Assembly: GCA_046331665.1 (NCBI GenBank)
Contig: JAXLQK010000025.1
Coordinates: forward strand, 1 to 64,000
Source of the DNA: CAWBAT01 sp046331665
Lineage (GTDB): Bacteria > Acidobacteriota > Terriglobia > Versatilivoradales > Versatilivoraceae
Length of the DNA stretch: 64,000 bases
Direction of reading: 5' to 3'
A model generated the notes under the pieces. It was given only the letters and a program-made list of their open reading frames with translations, searched no databases and had not been told where the DNA came from. This document shows, in pieces, positions 18,501-28,543 of this stretch (position 1 is the stretch's first letter; each line of letters opens with the position of its first letter). The position numbers were made by a program, and so were the translations under genes.

Positions 18501-20225
18501 CTAGGTCGACCCTGTAGGTTTCTCCTGGGGAACCTTGGGAGCTTCCGTCAGCATATCCTCAAGGGCTCTACCCGCAGGGATCATGGGATAGACATTGTCT
18601 GTCTTGACGCATTCAGCATTGATTACGGCTGGGCCATCATTGTATTCCAGCGCCCGGGTAAGAATTTTCCGGACGTCCGCCGGCCTTTTCAAAGTAAATC
18701 CTTTGGCACCCGGGAAACAGTCCGCCAATTTGGCGAAGTCTGGATTCCCTTCCAGATCGACACCGCTTTCGCGATCTTCGTAAAACAGCTCCTGCCACTG
18801 CCGTACCATGCCTAAATAGTGGTTGTTCAACACCAGGACCTTGACAGGTACTTTGTGCACACACGCCGTCGCAAGCTCGCACATGGTCATCTGGAATCCG
18901 CCATCTCCCACCACGGCGACGACCAAGTCTTTTGGCCTACCAAACTTGGCGCCAATGGCTGCCGGAAGCCCATACCCCATGGATCCGGCTCCGCCGGAGC
19001 TTAACCAGTTGTAAGGACTTTCCGACTTGCAGAATTGAGCGGCCCACATCTGGTGCTGACCCACATCTGTCGAAATGACGACTTTTCCTTTGGTCAATTT
19101 ATTCAGCTCGTCCAAGACGTGCTGCATTTTCAAGCCACCTTGCTTTTTGTACTTTAACGGATACTTCTTCTTGTATCCCTCCAGATGCTTGAGCCAATCC
19201 TGAGTGTCAAGCCGAGCCACATGCCGGGTAATCTCATCCACAATCTTGCGGGCGTCCCCCACACACCAGTGCTGGCATTTGATCATCTTCCCAATTTCCG
19301 CGCGATCAATGTCGATATGAATTCGGACGGCATTCCGACAAAATCGGTGGGGTTGACCGACGATGCGATCATCATAACGGGACCCGATGGACATCACCAG
19401 ATCACATTCGATGAGCGCTTTGTTGGCGTAGGCAGTCCCGTGCATCCCTAGCATCCCCAGAGATAAGCGGTGGCTCTCCGGAAAAGCTCCTTTGCCGAGC
19501 AGAGTCGTCGTGACTGGAGCATTCAGTTTTTCAGCCAGCTTTCGAATCGACTCGGAAGCATCAGCAATAATAGCTCCGTGGCCGGCCAGGATGACGGGCT
19601 TCCTTGACTTGTTCAAGGCTTCGGCAATCTCCGCAACCCGGGATTGGTCGAAGGATTCATCCAGCCGATAACCTGGCAAGTCCATCTCGGCATGAAGATC
19701 ACCGGAAAAAGGCCCCTGGCTAATATCCTTGGGAATATCGATCAATACGGGTCCCGGACGCCCGGTATTGGTAATATGGAACGCCTCTCTCGTGATGCGC
19801 GGAATATCATTACTGTCCTTGACCAAATAACTGTGTTTGACGACCGGCATGGTGATTCCGAATACGTCAGCTTCCTGAAACGCGTCCTTTCCCAACATCG
19901 AGGTCACCGTCTGCCCTGTAATGATAATCATGGGCACAGAGTCCATGTGGGCGGTCATGATCCCCGTCAAGGTATTGGTTGCTCCCGGACCGCTCGTGAC
20001 CAAAACTACCCCAGGCTTACCAGTCGCACGCGCATACCCGTCAGCCATGAAGGCGGCTCCCTGCTCATGTCGGACAAGAATAAGCTTGATCTTGGTCTTG
20101 GTTGTGATCAGGGCATCAAAGATTGGAATGGCTGCACCACCAGAAAGTCCAAAAATGTACTCAACCCCCTCACTTTCCAAACATCTGACGAGTGCTTGTG
20201 CTCCATCCATTGCCTTTAAGATCAT
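18501..20225 (-). CDS. ilvB: Acetolactate synthase large (catalytic) subunit
   Basis: A 574-residue thiamine-diphosphate enzyme that condenses pyruvate with pyruvate or 2-ketobutyrate, the first common step of valine, leucine and isoleucine synthesis. The N-terminal pyrimidine-binding domain has YIFGLSGGAAIPIFD, RHEQGAAFMADGYARATG (catalytic Glu) and TSGPGATNTLTG. The central FAD-type domain lies at about 190-330. The C-terminal PP domain has GDGGFQMT...N.HYLGMVRQWQ, the ThDP/Mg motif. Its length is normal. GGAGG eight bases before the ATG is a strong ribosome-binding site, and a long AT-rich leader lies upstream. It forms an operon with ilvH. Confidence 0.96.
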   Translation of the reverse strand: MILKAMDGAQALVRCLESEGVEYIFGLSGGAAIPIFDALITTKTKIKLILVRHEQGAAFMADGYARATGKPGVVLVTSGPGATNTLTGIMTAHMDSVPMIIITGQTVTSMLGKDAFQEADVFGITMPVVKHSYLVKDSNDIPRITREAFHITNTGRPGPVLIDIPKDISQGPFSGDLHAEMDLPGYRLDESFDQSRVAEIAEALNKSRKPVILAGHGAIIADASESIRKLAEKLNAPVTTTLLGKGAFPESHRLSLGMLGMHGTAYANKALIECDLVMSIGSRYDDRIVGQPHRFCRNAVRIHIDIDRAEIGKMIKCQHWCVGDARKIVDEITRHVARLDTQDWLKHLEGYKKKYPLKYKKQGGLKMQHVLDELNKLTKGKVVISTDVGQHQMWAAQFCKSESPYNWLSSGGAGSMGYGLPAAIGAKFGRPKDLVVAVVGDGGFQMTMCELATACVHKVPVKVLVLNNHYLGMVRQWQELFYEDRESGVDLEGNPDFAKLADCFPGAKGFTLKRPADVRKILTRALEYNDGPAVINAECVKTDNVYPMIPAGRALEDMLTEAPKVPQEKPTGST

Positions 20226-20540
20226 TTTTTCTGACCTCCACGTTGAAGCTACTTAAAGTTTGCCGATAATATACAACTTTCTTAAATTTGAAAAGCACAA
20301 AATCACTAAAAATATGACAAATGTGAGACATATAATTTTTATTAGATAAAAATCGTTAATTATTGATCAAAACGTTAGGTCATTTTCTATATGACGTAAA
20401 ATTATTCGCCAATCAGAAAGACAACTTTTCAAAGTACTAAGAAACTGGATTAAGAAAAGTCTTAGTTTTACTAAAAGTATGCATGGCGGGTCACTTCGGT
20501 CGTGATGGCTCCGAAGGAGGAAGGCGGGGAGGCTGAAAGG
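20226..20540. other. AT-rich leader region upstream of ilvB
   Basis: A 315-base gap between ilvB and the end of the AMP-ligase gene. Bases 20265-20480 are strikingly AT-rich compared with the surroundings. I did not recognise a T-box, a leader peptide or an attenuator hairpin. It probably holds the ilvB promoter and operator sites. Confidence 0.5.
20266..20294 (-). promoter_or_regulatory. Candidate sigma-70 promoter for ilvBH
   Basis: On the minus strand TTTTCA (20289-20294) and TATTAT (20266-20271) are separated by 17 bases, a reasonable -35/-10 pair just upstream of ilvB. The match is by eye in AT-rich DNA where such pairs arise easily. Confidence 0.35.
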
Positions 20541-23215
20541 TCAAGACGGGAGATTTCTGATCGTTGATTCCAGAAATCGGGTGGTTTCCGAGGGGTCTTT
20601 CGAAAGGTCCGAGGCGTGAATAGGTTTTCCGAAACGAACCGTGATCTCGCCTGCGCGCGAATAAGGGATCCGCCTTTTCCCGTTCATAACCAGTTGCTTG
20701 ATTTCAAACAGACCTTCCAGTCTGAGGGGGACGACGGTGGCATTCAATCCCGCTGCGAGAACTCCAATTCCTTGCTGAAAAGGGGCAGGCTGTCCGTTCA
20801 GAGTTCGCAGGCCTTCCGGAAAGACGAGTACGCTGTAGCCTCGATCCATTGCTTCGCCCGCGTACTCGAAACTTTGCCTGAAGCTTCCTTTCCGCGGAAG
20901 AGGAAAAACATTAAACAGCGTGACCACTGCCAGGTAGGCGAGAGGGGAGAAGAAGCGGGTCAGCAAAGAGTCGCCCATGGCATGCCTCCAGTTTCTCAAT
21001 CTTTCCCCATCCATAGCCACGGCCACCGAACGGCGGAGGTGGCGCGGCAGTGCATAGAGAACCAAGGCTGGATCCAGGAATGTCACGTGATTGGAGACAA
21101 GGAGAACCGGCGGAGAAAGATCTTTGAGCAGAGCCTGACCTTTTAGCGAAGGACGGGCAAGGAGCCAGGTGAGGGGATGAAGGAATAAAACCGAAAATAG
21201 GCGCCGCAGCGCAGTGACAGTAAAGCGCATAGGCCAGGCTGGGAAGGGATAGGGAAAGCTTTCCTCATGAGTGGCTGACATATCGCGCGTGCGCATTGAA
21301 GAGGGATGTGAGGGTGGACCAGTACCGGTTGGGGGAATATTCTTCTGGTCATCCTTTGGTAGCGATTGTGCCGAAAGAAGGTCTCGGAGTTCCCCCAGGG
21401 TGTTGACCGAGGAAAATTGATCTTCAGCGATTTCAATTTGGTATTCTTCCTCCAAGCGATTCAATAACGCCATCTTTCCAAGGGAATCCAGCTTCAGATC
21501 TTTGGCAAGTTGAGAACTCCCATTGACATCGGTTTCCTCTCCGCCCGCAACCTCCGCTACCATTTTTGCCAAGGCATCTAATTCTTTGCTTTTATCTGTG
21601 ACACTCAGGATGGATTCAGGATTCTGGGCTGACGGATTCAAACGCGCGATCAATTCTCTCTTGAGAATCTTTTGGTTTGCAGTTCTTGGAAAATCTCTTT
21701 CTGGCCAAACGGCCCAATGGTGGATTTGTTGATGCGGAGCGAGTATTTGGTTGGCTCGCTCGACGGCCTTCTGGGGATTGCCTGATTCCTTTACGAGCAG
21801 GATGGCGAAGGGTTCTGGACCCTGTTTTTGCTCCACGCCAACCACGGCACAGCCGCGAATTTCCGGCTGTTCATTCAAGGCGCGCTCAAGATCTTCCGGG
21901 TAAATGTTCAGGCCGGCGGAAGTCACAATGACTTCCTTCTGGCGTCCCAGGAAGAATAGATTCCCGTCGAAGTCTCTTCGCGCCAGATCACCGGTATGAA
22001 GCCACCCTTGATCATCCGTGAGAGGGATGTACGGGCCGTCTTTACCCCAAATCCCCCGGGAGACACTTTGGCCTCTCACCAGAATCTCGCCATCCGGGGA
22101 GATCTTGATCTCGTGGCCGGGAAGGGCTTTCCCAATGGAACCGTATTTTGGTTTAAGCGGATGCATGACACTGACGAGTGCCGCCGTCTCCGTCATTCCA
22201 TATCCTTGTACAACAGCCAAACCTTGCCTTCGCCAAAAGTCGGCTGTAGCGGCGTTCAAGGTTGCTCCACCCGAAACGAACGCCCAGAATTTCCAACCAA
22301 AACGCCGGTGGACAGCCCGCCCTCGCCAGACATTTTCAAGAAACCGGGAACCCGCGGTACCAGCCCCAGCCAGTACTTTCGCGGGGACTGCTATTTTTTC
22401 GAGGCTTTCCTTGAGGGTGTCCAGGAAACGCGGCACGGCAATCAGAACTGAAATTTTCCTTTGCTGAATCGTTTCCATCACCTTTGTGGGTCGGAAAGAA
22501 TTCAGGAACCAGACTTCGCCGCCGAGGAGCGGGGGGATCAACATTCCCATCAGCTGACCAAACACATGGCTTAGGGGGACTCAGTTAAGAAAGCGAAGGG
22601 GGTGAAATGCCGAGACGAGCCAGCGGTAACGATGTATTTCGCCCTCCAGCGGAGCCAGGTTGGAGAGCAAGTTGCCATGGGTCAATTGGACCCCCCGGGG
22701 TTCAGAGGTTGTCCCCGAGGTATACACGATCTCCACCAAGTCATCCGGCGAGATGTCATGCTGAGGCTGTACGGAATACTGGGAATCCTGCCGGGCGACG
22801 ACTTCATCCAGCGCCATGGCAGGTATCGAAAAGGATTCCTTTTCAGACAGGAGATCTCCGCCGTGCAAAAGGACTTTGCCTTGCACTTGGGACTGGACGC
22901 GTTGAATGAAGGGCAGAGAACTTTGAGGATCCAGGGGGACCACCACGATACCTTCCCTTAGGCACCCAAAGAAGACAGCGACCCAGGCCGGAGAATTTTC
23001 AGACCAAAGAAGAACCCGGTCTCCTTTCCGCAAACCCATCTGTCGGAGTCTCCCGCCACCATAGAAGCGGTTTCTGCCAACCTGCGGTACGACCACCGAT
23101 CTGTTCTCAGACCCCTCCATCCAACAAAGGCAAGGGACTCGCCTCGTCGACGAAAGTCATCCAGGTAACTTAAGAGGGTTTGTCTTGGAGGGATCGGTTT
23201 CATTGGAGCATGCAT
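20541..23215 (-). pseudogene. AMP-ligase / acyl-carrier / 1-acyl-glycerol-3-phosphate acyltransferase fusion, interrupted
   Basis: Read through, this is a protein of about 892 residues. It has a fatty acyl-AMP ligase domain (ATP motif YTSGTTSEPRGV, then YGMTETAALVS, HTGDLARRDFDGN and the A10 region), a carrier-protein domain with the 4'-phosphopantetheine site DLKLDSLGKM, and a PlsC-type acyltransferase (SNHVTFLDP, FPEGLRTLNGQ). Such proteins activate a fatty acid, load it on the carrier and acylate a lysophospholipid. Two lesions break it: one base missing in the C-run at 23052-23054 (between TASMVAG and RLRQMGLRKGD), and a single in-frame TGA at 22581-22583 between RFLN and VPLSHVFGQ. Everything else is conserved, so a recent pseudogene or sequence errors are both possible. 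Confidence 0.82.
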
Positions 23216-23359
23216 AGATGCCGTCAGGTTTTTCTCCCTTAATTTTGACGGATTCGCGCTGTGAACGCATGGTCAAAAGCGCTAAACTAATGAAAATTTT
23301 CCGCTATGGCCACTGCGGACGATTTTTCGCGCAATCCTCTATACCAGGAGTTACTCATC

Positions 23360-24514
23360 ATGGCGAAGGCCTATCGCCGTATCGAAAGTAAACTGATTCA
23401 TGCCGGAGAGCCGGAACCGAGAATCGAAGGGGCCGTAGCGATGCCGATATTTCAAACGGCGATGTTTGAATATGCTGGAGAAACAAGCTACGACGACCTC
23501 AAATACATCCGCCTTAATAACACACCAAACCACCAGGCTTTGCATGCCAAACTGGCGGCATTAGAGAACGCGGAAGCGGCTCTGGTCACTGGAAGCGGCA
23601 TGGCTGCCATTGCGACGACGTTGCTCACACTGCTTCCTGCGGGAAGCCATTTACTGATTCAGGATTGTCTTTACGGAGGCACATACGATTTTGTCACCCG
23701 CGATTTTGCGTCATTTGGATTGGAATACACCCTGATCGACGCGAACCAGGCATCGACCTGGGAGCCCCATTTGAGACCGAATACGAAGGCAATATTCGTC
23801 GAATCAATGACCAATCCTCTTCTCCAGGTGGGAGATTTGGCTGCCATACCGCGTTTTGCCAAGGCGCACGGGTTATATGCCATCATTGACAATACGTTTG
23901 CCAGCCCCATCAATTTTCGCCCGCTGGAAAGAGGGTATGATCTTTCGCTCCACAGCGGCACGAAGTATCTGAACGGCCATAATGATATTGTGTGCGGCGT
24001 TGTCCTTGGTGCCCGCCAGCTCGTGGGGACAATCACGCACCGCCTCAACCATCTCGGGGGATGTTTGGATCCTCACGCGGCGTTCTTACTTCATCGCGGC
24101 CTGAAAACGCTTGCCCTAAGGGTTGCCTTCCAGAATCAAAGTGCCCTCCAGGTCGCCAGGATGCTGGAAGGTCACTCCGCAGTGGCGCGGGTCAACTATG
24201 CGGGGCTTGAGTCGCATCCTTCCCACGCGCGGGCGCGAGATTTGTTCCAAGGGTTTGGCGGTGTTCTAAGCTTTGAGCCCAAGGGAGGTGTCGAAGCTGC
24301 CGAGCGCTTTCTCAAGACGGTGAAACTTCCCGCGATTGCTCCCAGCCTGGGGGGCATCGAGACCTTGGCGACCCGGCCTGCCATCACTTCTCATGCCGGT
24401 CTTCTGCCGGAAGACCGCAGGAAGATCGGGATTTCTGATAGCCTGATTCGGCTTTCCATTGGCATTGAAGCGACCGAGGACATCTTGGATGATTTCACTC
24501 AGGCGCTGCATTGA
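23360..24514 (+). CDS. Trans-sulfuration family PLP enzyme (cystathionine gamma-synthase/lyase type)
   Basis: A 384-residue pyridoxal-phosphate enzyme of the Cys/Met metabolism family. The PLP lysine is in SLHSGTKYLNGHND. Other landmarks are TGSGMAAIATTLL, LYGGTYDF, ESMTNPLLQVGD and the C-terminal SLGGIETLATRPA and IRLSIGIE. Members catalyse cystathionine synthesis or cleavage, or methionine gamma-elimination; motifs do not decide between them. AGGAG nine bases upstream supports the ATG at 23360 over one at 23306. It is divergent from the broken AMP-ligase gene, and cysE lies far away at 58 kb, so there is no sulfur operon here. Confidence 0.9.
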   Translation: MAKAYRRIESKLIHAGEPEPRIEGAVAMPIFQTAMFEYAGETSYDDLKYIRLNNTPNHQALHAKLAALENAEAALVTGSGMAAIATTLLTLLPAGSHLLIQDCLYGGTYDFVTRDFASFGLEYTLIDANQASTWEPHLRPNTKAIFVESMTNPLLQVGDLAAIPRFAKAHGLYAIIDNTFASPINFRPLERGYDLSLHSGTKYLNGHNDIVCGVVLGARQLVGTITHRLNHLGGCLDPHAAFLLHRGLKTLALRVAFQNQSALQVARMLEGHSAVARVNYAGLESHPSHARARDLFQGFGGVLSFEPKGGVEAAERFLKTVKLPAIAPSLGGIETLATRPAITSHAGLLPEDRRKIGISDSLIRLSIGIEATEDILDDFTQALH

Positions 24515-24718
24515 TGAAGGAAATCAACGCCACGCAAAAAACGCTGAATGGCAGCCTGCTTCCGGGAATTCAGGCTAATCTTGCATCGTGGATTGGACGA
24601 TAAGGGAGGCATCATCCTGGGGGAAGACGAGAATCACCTGCGATTCCCTTGGGTCTCCCATGAGTCTGCCGCACCAAGCTTCTGGTGCCGGCAAAGAGAA
24701 ATTTCGACGATCCATCCG

Positions 24719-25378
24719 ATGAATTTCTACGAAGTGCTGAATTTACATCCCAAAGCCAGTGTCAAGGAAATTGAAGAAGCGTATTTTCTCCAGGCCCGCC
24801 AGGTTCATCCCGGTGCTCAACCCAATCTGATAGAGGATTCTGAAGAGCGCATGAACATGTTGAACCTCATTCGCGATATCCTGCTCAATCCGGAACGTCG
24901 TTCTCAGTATGACGCCAAACTGCAGAAGGCCGAGCAAAGTGCCAGTCGCCAAAGCTGGCAGGGTCTGGGCTGGAGTCCGCCAGGATTTCACAAGTCCTGG
25001 GTGGTCCTCTTGCTGGCTGGCGTCATTTTGGGGACAGCCTTGGGAGGGAGTCTCTGGTTCCACCGTCAAATATCCTCTCCTATTCCTCCCCCGGCATTCA
25101 AACCTGCAGTTGTCTCCATTCCGCCATCTACGTTTGGTCCGGCTCCGGAAGCATCATCCGCTGTAGTCACCGATTTGCCAATTCCGCGGGCTAATTCAGC
25201 AAAAGTACCTGCTCAAGTCATCCAGCGAGGGTCCAGTCTCTCCGAGATTGTGGCCATGATGGGGGATCCGGACCAGGTCGAAGAAAATGGTTCTCAAGGC
25301 ATAAAAATCCTCCATTACGGCAAACTGCGTTTAATCCTTCATCAGGACAAATTGGTTCAGGGTCTCACCCAACCATAA
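24719..25378 (+). CDS. Membrane-anchored degenerate J-domain protein
   Basis: A 219-residue protein. Residues 1-67 form a J-domain (FYEVLNLHPKASVKEIEEAY, ILLNPERRSQYDAKL), but the HPD motif needed to stimulate DnaK reads HPG. A transmembrane helix follows at about 90-112 (WVVLLLAGVILGTALGGSLWF), then a Pro/Ser/Ala-rich linker, then about 50 residues resembling an SmpA/OmlA-like segment (SLSEIVAMMGDPDQVEE, HYGKLRLILHQDKLV). The topology places the J-domain inside and the C-terminus outside. The start at 24719 is chosen because the J-domain begins there; an upstream in-frame ATG at 24548 adds unconvincing sequence. The role is unknown. Confidence 0.75.
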   Translation: MNFYEVLNLHPKASVKEIEEAYFLQARQVHPGAQPNLIEDSEERMNMLNLIRDILLNPERRSQYDAKLQKAEQSASRQSWQGLGWSPPGFHKSWVVLLLAGVILGTALGGSLWFHRQISSPIPPPAFKPAVVSIPPSTFGPAPEASSAVVTDLPIPRANSAKVPAQVIQRGSSLSEIVAMMGDPDQVEENGSQGIKILHYGKLRLILHQDKLVQGLTQP

Positions 25379-25548
25379 CTCCGATCTCAATGACCCCCTC
25401 CTCTTTGCGCATAATTCCTTAAGTCTGGAAACGCCGCTTGTCGATAATAGACGTGTAGTCGTGTATTAGGATGAGAAGCTCTAAGTGATTAAAGGCAGGA
25501 AGCTTATTTAATGGCCGGTGCTCCTGCGAAAGGCACGACGCCAGGATT

Positions 25549-25570
25549 CATCGGGAACAGTGTCCCGATG
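25549..25570. repeat. Short inverted repeat before the HD-GYP gene
   Basis: Arms CATCGGGA and TCCCGATG are separated by six bases and end 10 bases before the ATG at 25581. It could be an operator or a translation-affecting hairpin. The pairing is seen; the role is a guess. Confidence 0.35.
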
Positions 25571-25580
25571 CGATGAGTTC

Positions 25581-27341
25581 ATGAAACGGACAAAGATTCT
25601 TCACCACATACTTTTGGTGCTCATGCTGGTGAGCGTAGCCCCCCTTGCGTTCTATGGCTACCAGCTCATCAACCTCAATCGAGAAAAGCTGCAGACTCAG
25701 GAACGTTTTTCGCAAATCACGATTGCGCAATCGCTCTCGCGTTTAATTTCTCTCTATCTGAGCAATGCCAGGAAGCAAATTGAGGTGTTTGTGGCCAGCG
25801 CTCTGGAACTCAGCGGCGGCTCCTCTCAACTCGCGCAGTTGAATGCGAATCCTGCACTGCAGAAAAAGCTCGAAGACTTCGTCACGCGCGACAAGAATCT
25901 TCTCTATATCAACATTGTCAATGAGCGCGGCAAGGGAGTACGCGCCGGCGTTTATAACGGCGACGAAGAGATGGTCCAGCATTACCTGCGAAAAGCCTAT
26001 CAACACGCGAGTCAGGATCAACCCTATATGAGCGAACCGATGATCCTGGAGGTCGGAAACCAGATACGCCCGGTGATCGTCATGTCACGCCCGATCAAGT
26101 CCGACGCCCGCCGCTGGGTGGGTGCGACAACGGTCATTTTGGCTCTGGATGATATTCTGCGCTGGGTCACCGACAGCAGTGTCGCCGGAAAGAAAACTTA
26201 CGTGGTTGATTTCAACGGGAAGATTGTCGTTCATCCGGATCAGAAAACAAACCCTGCGGGCATGGATTTCAGCGGGATTGAGATCGTTTCTGCCTTTATG
26301 GAGGAGTGGCGACTCTCCAAAGGGATTCTGCGGCTTCAGGAGACAAGGCCTTTCAGGCTCGAGGAAGACGGGCACAAAAAGGACATGCTGGGCACCTACT
26401 ACGCCATTGCCGAAGCCCCCTGGGGGGTCATCGTCCAGATTGATCAAAGCGCCGCTTTTGCCACCGTGGCCGAAATGAAATACGAAACCATTAAATTGGG
26501 ACTGCTGATGCTGTTGCTTTCGGCAGGCATCGGAATCTACAGCGCAAGGTCCATTACCGATCCGATCCGTCAATTGGTGGAAGGAACTCACTCCATCGCC
26601 AAGGGAGACTTCTCCAAGAAGATTCAGATTAAGAGCCGCAATGAAATCGGTGAATTGGCGGAAACGTTCAACAAAATGACCGGCGATCTCGAACTCTACA
26701 TCCAACAGATCAGGCGTGCCGGTGAGGAAAACAAAGCGCTCTTCTTAGGCTCGATCCGGGCTCTGGCGGCCGCCGTCGATGAAAAGGATCCTTATACCCG
26801 CGGTCATTCCGAGCGGGTGACGGAGTATTCCGTCATCATTGCGCGCCAGATGGAGTTGGATGAAATGATGCTGGAAACCATCCGAATTGCGGCCTTGCTG
26901 CATGATGTCGGGAAAATTGGGGTTGATGACAAGGTCTTGAAGAAACCAGGGCTGCTGACTCCAGAAGAGTTTGAGATTATGAAACTGCATACCGTCAAGG
27001 GTTACAACATCATGAAGCCCATTGAGCAGATGCGCAAGATGCTCCCGGGTCTGCGTTTTCACCATGAACGGTGGGATGGCAACGGCTACCCCGATCGCTT
27101 GCGAGCCGACGAAATCCCGCTGATCGCCCGAATCATTTCCGTGGCCGATACCCTGGATGCCATGACGACAAACCGCCCTTATCAAAAAGCCCTCAGTTTT
27201 GATTATGCTCGGGAGAAGATTACCTCGAATGCCGGAGTGAAATACGATCCGGCAGTCGTGGCGGCCTTTAACAAAGCCATCCAGAAGGGGCATCTGATCA
27301 TTGCCCCAGCCCATCCGGTTCAGGAAGCCCTTGCCGGTTAA
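25581..27341 (+). CDS. Membrane sensor with Cache-like, HAMP and HD-GYP domains
   Basis: A 586-residue signalling protein. An N-terminal transmembrane helix (about 8-28), a periplasmic Cache-like sensor (about 30-295), a second membrane helix (about 300-320), a HAMP linker (about 320-375, with SITDPIRQLVEGTHSIAKGDF) and a C-terminal HD-GYP phosphodiesterase domain (about 395-575). The metal-site motifs HDVGKIG, HHERWDGNGYP and VADTLDAM are intact, so it should hydrolyse cyclic di-GMP in response to an extracellular ligand. The start codon is uncertain: GTG 25518 is in frame, but ATG 25581 places the basic residues right before the first membrane helix. Transcribed alone. Confidence 0.93.
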   Translation: MKRTKILHHILLVLMLVSVAPLAFYGYQLINLNREKLQTQERFSQITIAQSLSRLISLYLSNARKQIEVFVASALELSGGSSQLAQLNANPALQKKLEDFVTRDKNLLYINIVNERGKGVRAGVYNGDEEMVQHYLRKAYQHASQDQPYMSEPMILEVGNQIRPVIVMSRPIKSDARRWVGATTVILALDDILRWVTDSSVAGKKTYVVDFNGKIVVHPDQKTNPAGMDFSGIEIVSAFMEEWRLSKGILRLQETRPFRLEEDGHKKDMLGTYYAIAEAPWGVIVQIDQSAAFATVAEMKYETIKLGLLMLLLSAGIGIYSARSITDPIRQLVEGTHSIAKGDFSKKIQIKSRNEIGELAETFNKMTGDLELYIQQIRRAGEENKALFLGSIRALAAAVDEKDPYTRGHSERVTEYSVIIARQMELDEMMLETIRIAALLHDVGKIGVDDKVLKKPGLLTPEEFEIMKLHTVKGYNIMKPIEQMRKMLPGLRFHHERWDGNGYPDRLRADEIPLIARIISVADTLDAMTTNRPYQKALSFDYAREKITSNAGVKYDPAVVAAFNKAIQKGHLIIAPAHPVQEALAG

Positions 27342-27397
27342 ACCGAATCCGCAACCGGGCAGAGATACCTTCCCACCTGCCTGAATATACGGTCCGG

Positions 27398-27421
27398 AGA
27401 AGAGGCCATTGGCCCTCTTCT
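27398..27421 (+). terminator. Candidate terminator hairpin after the HD-GYP gene
   Basis: An 8-bp stem (AGAAGAGG with its complement) around an 8-base loop, 57 bases after the HD-GYP stop. No T-run follows, so intrinsic termination is doubtful. Confidence 0.3.
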
Positions 27422-27564
27422 TGGAGCTGCGGGTCAGGAGCCGTCCTCCTGGTCTGAAAATCCGTTCCCAATCCCAACTAGTGGTATCATAGGCAGTGCT
27501 GGAAAGCACGATGCCGCCGGTTGTTCAGCCAAGCTCCAGCCAATTTGTTGGATTGAGATCATTC

Positions 27565-28509
27565 ATGAAATTATTTGAAAAAAAACAAGCAGGGGAAGGT
27601 TTTTTCGGCAGGCTCAAAGCTGCCGTCGCGACGACCAAGTCAAATCTGGTGGCGCGGATCGAAGACATCGTCAAAGGGAAGAAGGAGATTGATGCCGATC
27701 TCCTGGATGAACTGGAGGCCATCCTGATCGGGTCCGACATCGGGGTTGAAACCACCCAGGAGCTGTTGACCAAGATTCGCAATCAGGTCAGTCGTCAGCA
27801 ACTGCGTGACCCGGCAGAGCTGCGGGCATTGATCAAGGGAGAGTTGCTGTTCCTCCTCGATTCTGTTCCCAGCCCTTTGCTGAACCAGACTGCTGGTACT
27901 CCTTGGGTCATCATGATGGTGGGCGTCAATGGAGTCGGGAAAACCACCACGATCGGGAAACTTGCGAACCTTTATGTGCAGGATGAGAAGCGGGTCCTGG
28001 TTTGCGCTTCTGACACCTTCCGGGCGGCAGCGATTGAGCAACTTGAGATCTGGGGGGAGCGGGCGGGAGTCGAAGTCATCCGCCAAAAACCGGGAGCTGA
28101 CCCCAGCGCCGTTCTGTTTGATGCCATGGCCTCTGCCAAGTCCCGGAAGATTGACGTTCTCATTGTTGATACGGCCGGGCGGTTGCATAACAAGACGAAT
28201 CTCATGTCAGAACTCGAGAAGATGCGGCGCATCGCAGGAAGAGAGATTCCTTCGGCTCCCCACGAGGTGTTGCTGGTGATTGATGCCACCACAGGGCAGA
28301 ATGGCCTGACTCAGGCACGGGAATTCGCCAAAAGCGCGGGAATTACGGGGATCGTCTTGACGAAACTGGACGGGACAGCCAAAGGCGGCGTGATTGTTTC
28401 GATAGTCCGCAGTCTGAAGCTGCCGGTTCGCTATGTCGGCATTGGTGAAAAAATTGACGACCTGATGGAATTCTCTTCAAAACAGTTTATCGACTCTCTC
28501 TTCGAATAA
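27565..28509 (+). CDS. ftsY: Signal recognition particle receptor FtsY
   Basis: A 314-residue SRP receptor GTPase that docks ribosome-SRP complexes at the membrane for co-translational insertion. An N-terminal helical N domain (about 15-100) precedes the NG GTPase core: GVNGVGKTTTIGKLA (G1), DTFRAAAIEQL (G2), DTAGRLHNKTNLMSEL (G3), TKLDGTAKGG (G4) and the closing YVGIGEKIDDLMEF. The acidic A domain typical of E. coli is absent, as in many bacteria. The ATG at 27565 starts MKLFEKKQ, the usual short form; an in-frame ATG at 27496 is less likely. It heads a same-strand run with ribD, ribE and ribBA. Confidence 0.95.
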   Translation: MKLFEKKQAGEGFFGRLKAAVATTKSNLVARIEDIVKGKKEIDADLLDELEAILIGSDIGVETTQELLTKIRNQVSRQQLRDPAELRALIKGELLFLLDSVPSPLLNQTAGTPWVIMMVGVNGVGKTTTIGKLANLYVQDEKRVLVCASDTFRAAAIEQLEIWGERAGVEVIRQKPGADPSAVLFDAMASAKSRKIDVLIVDTAGRLHNKTNLMSELEKMRRIAGREIPSAPHEVLLVIDATTGQNGLTQAREFAKSAGITGIVLTKLDGTAKGGVIVSIVRSLKLPVRYVGIGEKIDDLMEFSSKQFIDSLFE

Positions 28510-28543
28510 ACGAGGCGCGGTTCCTCAACAATCTCTCAGGGAA

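Noticed and set aside
22581..22583. In-frame TGA read as selenocysteine
   Set aside because: AMP-ligases have no selenocysteine or reactive Cys at this position, and the same gene carries a separate frameshift, so loss or sequence error is simpler.
28510..28543. FMN riboswitch before the rib cluster
   Set aside because: The gap between ftsY and ribD is only 34 bases, too short for the element, and no conserved core is present before ftsY either.
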